Source: Nostoc sp. CHAB 5844 | GTDB lineage: Bacteria > Cyanobacteriota > Cyanobacteriia > Cyanobacteriales > Nostocaceae | Assembly: GCF_020829595.1 (NCBI RefSeq) | Contig: NZ_JAIVFW010000052.1 | Location: forward strand, 1-54,109 | Length of the DNA stretch: 54,109 bases | Direction of reading: 5' to 3' | In this document: in pieces, positions 9,409-16,615 of the stretch | Layout of the letters: every line of letters starts with the position of its first letter | Position numbering within the stretch: position 1 is the first letter of the stretch | Translations under genes and position numbers: made by a program | Notes under the pieces: model-generated | What the model saw: the letters and a program-made list of their open reading frames with translations, nothing else | Told to the model about the DNA's origin: nothing | The model's database searches: none

Positions 9409-9741
9409 AGGGTAACTGAAACTTTCTAAGTTTTTATAACCCTTCATTAGTCTGAAGGGTTAACGCAAATTAGATAATTTTATATAATTCAGCAAACAGT
9501 AAGTTTGCAACCTTACTCATGAGCTTACCTTGGCCCCACAAAAAAATAAAATGTTACCACAATCATATCAAACTATCTTCCGGAAGCACTTGAGTGAACA
9601 GCAGTATCTGACACTAGAGTTATTGTTGTTATTGATACAGGCACATCAACAAGTGAAACTCTCAACATTGGCAAGTTTATTTCCGCAAGCAATTACCTAT
9701 GAAAGAATCTCTCTCAAAGTTTTGGCTATACTTCACTGTTT
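9409..9741 (+). mobile_element. Remnant of an IS4-like element (5-prime end only)
   Basis: From 9409 the sequence matches the inverted copy at 1-125 (AGGGTAACTGAAA at the edge, a 9-bp stem AACCCTTCA/TGAAGGGTT at about 9440, then CAGCAAACAGTAAG). It leads into a truncated transposase start. No right end is visible, because the remnant abuts the 3-prime end of the gene at 9742. Confidence 0.6.
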
Positions 9742-9772
9742 TTATCCCAGTTTACTCTGTGGGGATTCATAG
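9551..9772 (+). pseudogene. IS4-like transposase, N-terminal fragment
   Basis: From ATG 9551 the protein reads MLPQSYQTIFRKHLSEQQYL... through LASLFPQAITYE. This matches the N-terminal helical region I know from cyanobacterial IS4-family transposases (about 65 residues, ending before the usual SRRR-type segment). After ITYE the reading departs from the family and stops at 9772, and the whole DDE catalytic region is missing. The last 31 bases overlap the 3-prime end of the convergent gene at 9742. It cannot encode an active transposase. Confidence 0.65.
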
Positions 9773-10110
9773 TAGCGACAATCCTTACAAGGGCCTTGGG
9801 GATTGACTGCACAGCGAACAATTTCAGAATGAGCGTTGTATATACAAGTAGCATCCCCAACTACCCAACGTCCCTCGATCAAGGTTTTTTCTGCTGGTCT
9901 TTGAGCAGACTGCACGTATAGGGCAACATTATACAGCCGATAACGCCCTGATTTAAATTGATATCTATGGCGACGCTCTAGAACAGCGTAGGTTTGACCT
10001 TCAAAATCAAGATAGTTTCCAGGTTGGGGTGTCCAATCAAGTTGAACTTTACCGAGGGACTGACGCGGGTGTGTCAGTATAACCTCCGTTGATAGAGAGT
10101 CTGGCTCCAT
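9742..10110 (-). CDS. Cysteine-motif protein, probably DUF6464 family
   Basis: The 122-aa protein has a beta-rich first half (VQLDWTPQPGNYLDFEGQTY, LERRHRYQFKSGRYRLYN). It ends in a four-cysteine block, CIYNAHSEIVRCAVNPQG followed by PCKDCRYYE, which looks able to bind a metal or an Fe-S centre. The same block (CKFNARSGYIRCAVNP, GPCQGCRYY) ends the protein at 41958-42410, so the two are paralogues. I believe cyanobacterial annotations call this DUF6464; its function is unknown. It is cytoplasmic, with no signal peptide. Its 3-prime end touches an IS remnant, but the cysteine block is intact. Confidence 0.7.
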   Translation of the reverse strand: MEPDSLSTEVILTHPRQSLGKVQLDWTPQPGNYLDFEGQTYAVLERRHRYQFKSGRYRLYNVALYVQSAQRPAEKTLIEGRWVVGDATCIYNAHSEIVRCAVNPQGPCKDCRYYESPQSKLG

Positions 10111-10294
10111 AAGTTTATGTGATGTGGTTTACATTATAAAAATAGTATCGCAGGAGCCTACTCTTGCTTATCCAACTTCGATTATAATTAACGATTAACT
10201 TTGCCAGTGAAAGATTGAGGTAAAGCGATCGCAGTATCATTATCCTCAAGATGCGATCGCCTTGGATAGAATTCCAAGGCGAGAGATCGTGTAA

Positions 10295-10894
10295 CTATTT
10301 CAAAACTACTTGGAAGGAATTTAAATAACCCGTAATCGTTTTGCTTAGGGTTTTTTGTTGCTTTTTAGTTGTAATCGCCATGACTTGATACAGTCTTCCT
10401 TGAGCAACGTACATCCTACTTCTAGTAATTTTACCTCCGGCATTAATAAATTCAATTTCTTTGCCTGGATGACCATTGGAACTACGAATATTACGTTGGC
10501 GAATTAAACTACTTTTCGTAGTTTTTAAAACCATATGCTGTGCTTGCTCTAATATGGTTTGAGGATTTGTCAGTTGACCATAACTGTGGGGAAAATCGTT
10601 GTAAACTACTACATAGGCAACTTGCTGCTTTGGTGGTTGAGCAAAGAATATTTCTAAGTCTATTTCCCCCATGTAAGTTTTTTGGGTTTGAGTTTCTTTG
10701 TTGGGTGTTCCAGGCATTAAGACTGTAAAACGTCCATCAGGCGCACGAAATAATTTCCATTTTGGCTGCACTGGCTGAACCACAGTTTCTGGTTTTTGAG
10801 CCGCTGGTGGCTGGGGTTGACGTGCTTCCACAATAAAAGAGCTACCACAAACAAATGTGGCAGCTATTAATGGTAATAATCTTTTGAATGTCAT
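10295..10894 (-). CDS. Secreted protein of unknown function
   Basis: The start chosen is ATG 10894, because it gives a clean signal peptide (MTFKRLLPLIAATFVCGSSF, cleavage near VEA-RQ). An upstream start at 10966 would overlap the preceding gene and bury the signal. The 199-aa product has a Pro/Gln-rich linker after cleavage (QPQPPAAQKPETVVQPVQP) and a domain beginning FRAPDGRFTVLMPGTP, a pattern I know from cyanobacterial periplasmic or lumenal hypothetical proteins. It lies 43 bases downstream of glk on the same strand and may be cotranscribed. No catalytic motif is seen. Confidence 0.6.
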   Translation of the reverse strand: MTFKRLLPLIAATFVCGSSFIVEARQPQPPAAQKPETVVQPVQPKWKLFRAPDGRFTVLMPGTPNKETQTQKTYMGEIDLEIFFAQPPKQQVAYVVVYNDFPHSYGQLTNPQTILEQAQHMVLKTTKSSLIRQRNIRSSNGHPGKEIEFINAGGKITRSRMYVAQGRLYQVMAITTKKQQKTLSKTITGYLNSFQVVLK

Positions 10895-10937
10895 AGTTTT
10901 AGCTTTGTCGATGCAAATAACACTGATGATGTTAGTG

Positions 10938-11993
10938 TTATAACCTAGCTGCACACAAAGCCGCACCTATTAATCCTACTTGAGGGTTGAGAATAATATA
11001 CACGGGTATCTCTTCCAGAAGAGAACGCATTCTGCCTTTTTGAGTGAAGTTCAATAAGAAACTGCCGTTTTGAATCAAAGGCAAGATTTTCGGTGCAATC
11101 CCACCAGCGATGTACAAACCGCCGTAAGGTAAAAGTTTCAAGGCGAGATTTCCGGCTTCTGCACCATAAGCATCAACAAACAGTTGTAAAGTTTGCTCAC
11201 AGAGGCGATCGCTTTTTTGGACTGCGGCTTTGCCAATTGCAGCACCAGGATCGACGCTTTTTTCAGGCTGTCCGGCTTCTTGTTCCCACGTTCTGACGAT
11301 TTGGGCAATTTCTGGTGATTCAATGGCATTTTTGCGTTCACCCGTTAGGGTGCCGCGCTCTGCGCGATCGCGCAAAAATTGATAAATAGAAACAATACCT
11401 AAACCAGACACGACTCGTTCTACAGAAACGCGCTGGATATCATGTTTATCCAGCAAATATTTCATCAGTTGGAATTCTAACTCGTTTCGGGGGGCAAAGT
11501 CGGTGTGACCACCTTCGGAAGGAAAGACTTGATAATAATTTCCGTGCTTCATTAAAAAGCCTTGTCCTAATCCAGTACCAGCACCAATTACAGCAATGGG
11601 TGCTTCGGGTTTTTGTTTACCAGGTTGTAAAGTTAGCAGATCTTTGGTGCTTAAACCGAAAATGCCATAGCCAACAGCAGCAAAGTCATTAATCAGGGAA
11701 ATTGCAGCAATACCCAATTCTTGTTGTAGACGTTCGCTATCGAGAAACCATGCTAAGTTAGTTAGTTTAGCAGTGTTGTTTACCACTGGCCCAGCGATCG
11801 CAAAACAAGCTTTTTGTGGAGTTGCTGTATTCGCTTTCAGCAAAAAATGCTGCACAATCGGAACTAAATCAGGAAAATCCCCACTGCGATAACTTTCCTC
11901 ATAAATAGTCTGTAACCTTGGTGAATCTAAGGATTCAACCAATCGCAAAATGGTTTTTGTGCCGCCAATATCTCCTGCTAGTAACAAAGTCAT
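10938..11993 (-). CDS. glk: Glucokinase
   Basis: Glucokinase phosphorylates glucose with ATP to glucose-6-phosphate, feeding glycolysis, the oxidative pentose phosphate pathway and glycogen. The start is ATG 11993 (MTLLLAGDIGGTKT), placing the phosphate-1 loop at the very N-terminus as in other bacterial Glk; an in-frame start 18 codons upstream adds an unrelated lead. Motifs are the ATP phosphate loop GDIGGTKT, ACFAIAGPV, the catalytic-Asp region LINDFAAVGYG, VIGAGTGLGQG, and the sugar-binding PSEGGHTDFAP. The 351-aa length is normal for cyanobacterial Glk. The short secreted-protein gene follows on the same strand. Confidence 0.93.
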   Translation of the reverse strand: MTLLLAGDIGGTKTILRLVESLDSPRLQTIYEESYRSGDFPDLVPIVQHFLLKANTATPQKACFAIAGPVVNNTAKLTNLAWFLDSERLQQELGIAAISLINDFAAVGYGIFGLSTKDLLTLQPGKQKPEAPIAVIGAGTGLGQGFLMKHGNYYQVFPSEGGHTDFAPRNELEFQLMKYLLDKHDIQRVSVERVVSGLGIVSIYQFLRDRAERGTLTGERKNAIESPEIAQIVRTWEQEAGQPEKSVDPGAAIGKAAVQKSDRLCEQTLQLFVDAYGAEAGNLALKLLPYGGLYIAGGIAPKILPLIQNGSFLLNFTQKGRMRSLLEEIPVYIILNPQVGLIGAALCAARL

Positions 11994-12030
11994 AAAAAGT
12001 ATTAGTAATTTAGTTGCAGTTTTTGTAGAG

Positions 12031-12138
12031 TCATACCATTTCACCAAATAAATGATACAAATAATTTCTCCTCTGCCCCTCTGCTCCCCTGCTCCTCTGC
12101 CTGCCTAAATGTATCAATTTTCAAGTGAAATGGTATCA
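12031..12138. repeat. MITE-like element with about 29-bp inverted ends
   Basis: TCATACCATTTCAC (from 12031) with the following AAATAAATGATACA is mirrored by TGTATCAATTTTCAAGTGAAATGGTATCA ending at 12138. The ends are imperfectly inverted. The interior is a CTCCTCTGCCCCTCTGCTCC-type tandem spacer. The whole unit of about 108 bp lies directly upstream of glk, overlapping its possible promoter region. There is no coding content. Confidence 0.55.
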
Positions 12139-12218
12139 GTCCAGGGTAAAGGTGAGACTTGATTAATACTTAATTTTCTTCTGGCTTTTATCTCTAGTCT
12201 TCTGCCCTGTTGAAGAAT

Positions 12219-12866
12219 TTACGCAAATCGAATCACTTCTTCTATCTCAGTCAAATGAGAAGTATCTCCCTTTAGTTCTAGCAACCATTCTGGGCCTTGC
12301 AGCACAACCTTGACTAGAGAACATAAAGAAGCTTTAACTTCGGTTTTGGCAACTTCACCCACTAACCCCATTGCTGCCCCTAGAACAGAAGCACCATGTG
12401 CTACCAATAAGATATGCTCTGGAAAGAATTCCGTTGCTAGACATCTGGCAGTTTGTCCTGAACGTGCGCGTACTTGTTCGTGAGTTTCGGGGTATTTGGC
12501 AGCAATGCGTGGTGTGTAGCTGGTATCAATTCTGGGAAATAGTTCTTTTAAGGCTGGAACTGACAATCTTTCTGGTTCTTCAGTCATCCATGCCGGATTT
12601 AGCCATTCACTCAAGCCTGTTTCTAAATTAATAGATAAATCCAAGGCTTCTGCAACTGCATTCGCCGTTTGCACCGTTCGTAGGAAAGGAGAAGCAAAAA
12701 TATGGGCGATTTTTTCTGTTTTCAAGCGTTGGGCTAATTGTTTTGCCTGTACGAAACCATCATCAGATAAGGGTGGATCGTAGCGTCGTTCGGCGGTAAG
12801 GAACCAATCAGGATTTACGAAATCGAGGCGGTTAGCGTGTCTTGCGATCCAGACTATTTGACTCAT
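12219..12866 (-). CDS. Histidine phosphatase superfamily protein (phosphoglycerate-mutase-like)
   Basis: Members of this clan transfer or hydrolyse phosphate through a phospho-histidine. The start is ATG 12866 (MSQIVWIARHANR), so the nucleophile His sits about nine residues in, as usual. The motif here is ARHANR, not the usual RHG, which is a variant found in metabolite and protein phosphatase branches. Other motifs are SDDGFVQAKQLAQRL, FASPFLRTVQTANAVAEAL, and the second catalytic His in ILLVAHGASVLGA. It is 215 aa. True phosphoglycerate mutase activity is unlikely; the substrate is unknown. It is transcribed alone, with a 470-base spacer upstream. Confidence 0.8.
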   Translation of the reverse strand: MSQIVWIARHANRLDFVNPDWFLTAERRYDPPLSDDGFVQAKQLAQRLKTEKIAHIFASPFLRTVQTANAVAEALDLSINLETGLSEWLNPAWMTEEPERLSVPALKELFPRIDTSYTPRIAAKYPETHEQVRARSGQTARCLATEFFPEHILLVAHGASVLGAAMGLVGEVAKTEVKASLCSLVKVVLQGPEWLLELKGDTSHLTEIEEVIRFA

Positions 12867-12999
12867 GGTTTTTTTAAGGCAAATGAAGTTCACACCTATG
12901 GGTAAATAGGCATTCTATAAGACGGGTGCAAACCCAATATTATGACAAATCTTGTAATGTTTTGTAATAGTTAAATATATTCGTAAGTATAAATTATGG

Positions 13000-13225
13000 C
13001 GGGAGGCAGGAGGCAGCTATGCTGGAGGTAAAAGTATTACTCTTCCTAGCTTTCACGCTTGTCATTATGTCCTAACAGATCTGGCTACGACTATAACTCG
13101 GATTCGGACAGATGAAATTAATACTTCCAGCGACGGAGGGCATTTCACCTAACCATCTATTAACCTGCAAGTAATAGAACCTTTCAGCCGGAACAGCTAA
13201 GAATCTTTAGCTGTTCTTATTTTTG
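13000..13225 (+). ncRNA. Candidate small RNA ending in a strong terminator
   Basis: The 12894-13366 spacer has no gene but holds a TATAAAT-type -10 element near 12987, a GCAGGAGGCAGG tandem spacer near 13003, a potential stem ATCTG...CAGAT (about 13080-13115), and a clear intrinsic terminator at 13191-13225 on the plus strand. No plus-strand coding region precedes that terminator, so a transcript of roughly 200 nt is plausible. The 5-prime end is a guess. I do not recognise 6S, tmRNA, Yfr1 or any riboswitch class. GGACTTACGCAG at about 13252 is a fragment of a common cyanobacterial repeat. Confidence 0.35.
13191..13225 (+). terminator. Intrinsic terminator in the 12.9-13.4 kb spacer
   Basis: A perfect 10-bp stem GAACAGCTAA/TTAGCTGTTC with a 6-base loop is followed by TTATTTTT. 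The T-run lies on the plus strand, so it ends a plus-strand transcript that starts in the spacer. Confidence 0.65.
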
Positions 13226-13366
13226 TATGGATATACAGCAAGCACTAGCAGGACTTACGCAGTGAAACGAAAAATCAAAGCTATGGAGGTGTGGCGTGTG
13301 ATTTCTCTGATTTTGCACCATTGTGAACAACTTAAATTATGAATCCTAGTTGTTCTAGAAATTTAG

Positions 13367-14794
13367 TTAAACAAGGGTAGATAGTTGTTTTTTAAAATAA
13401 GCGCGGTAGAGTTCGCAACGGGGTAAGATGCGATCGCCCTCAAAACAAATCAATCCTAAGCTTTCGAGTTTATAAGCATCTACAGGATCAAGAGTAATAC
13501 TGTGTTGTGTTGTGACAATCTCAGTATATATTTTGAGCAGATGAGGATTGCCTTGTAGTTTTACCCAATGTCGCCATAAATGCTGATGGTATATGCCTCC
13601 ATTCGCGATCGCTTCTTTGATCAAATCTTGTAAAGTGATAGTGTGAGAGGCAAGATGAAATAAAGCTAGTTGAATCATAGCCGGATGACCGCCAACAAGA
13701 GACATCAACTGACTAGATTCGTGACCTGGAATCCAATCTAACTCGTATCTTCTAGCTAAATCTTCTACCTGTTGTTGAGTAAATTCACTCAAACGAATAG
13801 GTAGCCCGATGTTAAATGGTGAACGATTAACGTCTAGAGACAGATATTGTTCTGTGCTGTAAGTCACTACTAACCTCAGCTTTTGCCACTCATGATTTTG
13901 TCGTGCTTCTTCACACCAAGAACGCAACAAGGCAAAAAACTCCTGAGCAATGTGAGGATACTCAAAAAAGCGATCAACATCGCTCAACACCAAAACTATC
14001 GGACTGTGACTTTGTTTAAAAATATATTTTTGCAAGTAGAAGCTACAGACTAACTTATACCCAACTTCTTCATCCCATTGCTCATCAAGATTAGGGTCGA
14101 TGTCTAACTGTTGGGCAATTTGCCAACAAAGACAACGCAAAAGCTTATTTAAGTCAGTCAAACAATGGTCATCGATTTGGTAGCAATTGACATTAACAGT
14201 GCGATATCCTTGTGTATTCGCAAAAGCTAAAAGACGTAGCACTAAAGAAGTTTTACCCATCTGTCTGGGAGAACGAATCCGAATTACGCAGCCAGGTCGG
14301 GTAATTTCTCGATAAACTAGTTCTTCTATTGGTGGACGCTCAATATATAACGGAGAACCATTCGCTACAGGCCCATCTGGATATGTCCAACGGTTTTCTG
14401 CTTGGTAAGTAGAGAATTGAGCAAAATTTTCCTCGTGTGTATATAAATCTTCTGACAGAAATCCTAATCCTTGTGTTACATCCTCTCCATTCACAATTGT
14501 GTAATCGTCTTCATGTAATTTGAGGTTAAAGGCACTAAAGCACAATTTGAGAGTTTTTTGATCTACACCTTTACTCAAAGACCACAATCGACTGAGAGTT
14601 TTAGTGGAAATATTGATCTGTCTGCTAAGTTCCTCTAACGTTAAGCGATAACCTTTATTTTTTAAAATTTCCCAAGCTAGAATCGCTTCTTGTAAACGTT
14701 GTATTCCAATAGAAGTTAGTACAACACCTCTTCTTCTCTTCGTTTTATTTTGCTGTAAATTTATAGGTTTTATAGCAATATTTTTTGCATACAT
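13367..14794 (-). CDS. STAND-like AAA ATPase with N-terminal HTH (AAA_35 type)
   Basis: The N-terminal 110 residues contain a helix-turn-helix-like segment (LTLEELSRQINISTKTLSRLW). From about residue 140 there is an ATPase domain with Walker A SPRQMGKTSLVLRLL, Walker B SPIVLVLSDVDRFFE, and a C-terminal helical part. This arrangement matches the cyanobacterial AAA_35 family of STAND-like NTPases, often fused to WD40 or other sensor domains. No such sensor domain follows here (475 aa). It stands alone, upstream of the two-component operon on the same strand. The function is unknown; signalling or conflict roles are inferred from the fold only. The 14795-15120 spacer is AT-rich with nothing recognisable. 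Confidence 0.75.
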   Translation of the reverse strand: MYAKNIAIKPINLQQNKTKRRRGVVLTSIGIQRLQEAILAWEILKNKGYRLTLEELSRQINISTKTLSRLWSLSKGVDQKTLKLCFSAFNLKLHEDDYTIVNGEDVTQGLGFLSEDLYTHEENFAQFSTYQAENRWTYPDGPVANGSPLYIERPPIEELVYREITRPGCVIRIRSPRQMGKTSLVLRLLAFANTQGYRTVNVNCYQIDDHCLTDLNKLLRCLCWQIAQQLDIDPNLDEQWDEEVGYKLVCSFYLQKYIFKQSHSPIVLVLSDVDRFFEYPHIAQEFFALLRSWCEEARQNHEWQKLRLVVTYSTEQYLSLDVNRSPFNIGLPIRLSEFTQQQVEDLARRYELDWIPGHESSQLMSLVGGHPAMIQLALFHLASHTITLQDLIKEAIANGGIYHQHLWRHWVKLQGNPHLLKIYTEIVTTQHSITLDPVDAYKLESLGLICFEGDRILPRCELYRAYFKKQLSTLV

Positions 14795-15120
14795 AAAAAT
14801 TTACCTGATAAACTGTGATGATTTACTGATGCCGAGAAGTCAAGGGAAACAGTTTATTAAATCTGATTATGATTGCTCACGACTTAGAATTTATTTTCAA
14901 ATTTTTAGCAAATTATTATTCAACAAAAATATTGCGTAACAATTCGCTAGAACTTGTTCACTCAAATTTTTCAGTATATTTTTTGCAAAACAAGCTAACA
15001 ACCTTAAACGTAGATAAAACCGAAGCTTAATTAATATTGAGAAACCAGTAATTGCCGATAAATATGCTATTTTGATATTTACCAAACAATTTTTTACTTT
15101 AAATTTATTGGTATTGTCAT

Positions 15121-15525
15121 TCAGAGAAGAGATTCACACTCAGGTTGCAAACTCCATCCTAAAGCGCGAGTAATTTGATCATGTAAAGTTAAGGGATTGA
15201 AAGGTTTAGCAATTGCTTCAACCACACCAAGCTGCTGAAGTTGTTGTGAAGTAAACCAATCTGCAATTACACTCAAAAGAATAACTGGAATTAATTTGGT
15301 TGAATGTCTTTCATGAAATCTGTACAGAAATGTAGTAACGTCCATACCTGGCATAACAACATCAAGCAGGATAGCATCAGGACGTTCTATCTCAAGCTGT
15401 TTGAGCGCGGCTTGGGCTGAAGCAGCAGTAACAACTTTCCATCCCACTAAATCGTTTAAACAAATTTGTACAAGTTCTCGAATAGTTGGTTCATCGTCAA
15501 TCAACAATATTGTCTTGATTGTCAT
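15121..15525 (-). CDS. Stand-alone receiver-domain response regulator
   Basis: This is a single CheY-like receiver (134 aa) with the acidic pair LLIDDEPT, phospho-acceptor Asp in LLDVVMPGMD, Ser in place of the conserved Thr in ILLSVIADW, and the conserved Lys in AIAKPFNP. There is no output domain, so it must act by binding a partner. It is last in a minus-strand run with 15686-16063, 16038-16598 and 16616-18445, about 160 bases after its neighbour. The gap holds AGTCATT-type tandem spacer repeats (about 15607-15655). Confidence 0.85.
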   Translation of the reverse strand: MTIKTILLIDDEPTIRELVQICLNDLVGWKVVTAASAQAALKQLEIERPDAILLDVVMPGMDVTTFLYRFHERHSTKLIPVILLSVIADWFTSQQLQQLGVVEAIAKPFNPLTLHDQITRALGWSLQPECESLL

Positions 15526-15685
15526 GATTCAAAGGTTAAAAAAAGCTGGAAGAAATTGATGAATTCAGCTTAAATCAAGAAAATAAGAAACTTATAAGAG
15601 TATCAGTCAATAGTCAATGGTCATTAGTCATTGGTGAGTAATAAATAGTCATTCTCACCTTATTCCCTATTCTTAACTCGCCTAA

Positions 15686-16063
15686 TTACTCACTCCAACC
15701 AAGCATTTGAGCTATTTGTTTGCAAATCAGTACTGGATTGAATGGTTTAGTGATGATTCCAGCTAAATCCAATTGAGCAAAGCGCTTGTGATCATCTGGT
15801 AATACTTTGGCTGTGAGCAAAATTATCGGAATTGCTTGAGTCTTTGGGTTAGCTTTGATTTTTTCGTAAAATTGAAAGCCATCCATATCAGGCATTGATA
15901 CATCAAGGAGAATGACATCCAAAACATACTCTTGGGCTTGCAAAAGTCCCTCATGACCCGATTGGGCGGGTATCGCTTCCCAGCCACCCAAATCCTCTAA
16001 ACATGTACAGGCAAGGTCTCGGAGCGATTCTTCATCATCAATGACAAGGATGCGTTTGCTCAT
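15686..16063 (-). CDS. Stand-alone receiver-domain response regulator
   Basis: A complete CheY-like receiver of 125 aa: acidic pair in LVIDDEESLRD, Asp in LLDVSMPDMDGF, Thr in IILLTAKV, Lys in GIITKPFNP. There is no output domain. Its start overlaps the last 26 bases of the truncated sensor gene upstream. In an intact system this receiver would lie directly behind a histidine kinase; here the kinase part is missing. It could be a second target or a phosphate sink for the operon. Confidence 0.85.
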   Translation of the reverse strand: MSKRILVIDDEESLRDLACTCLEDLGGWEAIPAQSGHEGLLQAQEYVLDVILLDVSMPDMDGFQFYEKIKANPKTQAIPIILLTAKVLPDDHKRFAQLDLAGIITKPFNPVLICKQIAQMLGWSE

Positions 16064-16598
16064 ATGGCAATCCTATTTGATTAATAAAGTTATACCAATT
16101 TCCTTTAAATGTGAAACGTATCCTTTGACTATCGACGCTATATACATAAAGCTCACCTTTGGTAAAATTCTGAGTTAAGGAAATAGTTAGACCTCGTTCA
16201 TCGTTTCCGGCTCCCACAAGTCCGCCTTGGGGATTGATAAAGTGCATTCTTACTGCATCAAATTCTTGAATTTGACTAAAAAAATAGCGTTCTAAACTTT
16301 GCGGATTGGTGATATCTATCTGTTTGAGTTTGCTGGCTTGAGCATTGAGGCGATTGATTAAGTGTGGAGTCTTTAAATAATTACTCAGATATAAATGAAT
16401 GCGATCGCTCATCTCATTCATTAACTGATATGCCAAGCTATTTACTGAACGCTGAGAATTTTGCAAGGATATATAACTTACTAAACTTGCTGTTCCCCCA
16501 GTTAACAGCACAAAGGGAACGGTGAGGATGAGTCGTAAGGAAATTGTTAGCTTTTTGTTGTTAGCTTGCCTTTTCCCAAAAAGATTGGAGAACCTCAC
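16038..16598 (-). pseudogene. Sensor histidine kinase remnant: N-terminal sensor domain only
   Basis: GTG 16598 with GGAGG 8 bases upstream starts a 186-aa product. It has a transmembrane helix near 22-47 (LRLILTVPFVLLTGGTASLVSYI) and then a Cache-like extracytoplasmic domain (MSDRIHLYLSNYLKTPHLI, FDAVRMHFINPQGGLVGAG). It breaks off after RFTFKGNWYNF. The second membrane helix, HAMP/PAS, HisKA and HATPase parts expected of this sensor type are absent, and the last about 15 residues read into the start of the next gene in another frame. It follows the regulator gene by 17 bases, so it is still in an operon. It may be translated, but it cannot phosphorylate anything. Confidence 0.65.
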
Positions 16599-16615
16599 CT
16601 TTGTATCCTCCGCTT

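Noticed and set aside
10201-10290. Hairpin CCTTGG/CCAAGG with paired HIP1 sites after the 10295 gene, considered as a terminator
   Set aside because: No T-run on either strand; two HIP1 sites and a chance palindrome explain it.
13367-14794. STAND-like ATPase considered as part of an antiphage system
   Set aside because: No nuclease, TIR or other effector gene adjoins it and no sensor repeat domain is fused; it stands alone.
14897-15085. 62-codon minus-strand frame in the AT-rich spacer before the receiver genes
   Set aside because: Low-complexity Leu/Ile/Asn-rich composition expected from AT-rich DNA; no ribosome site.
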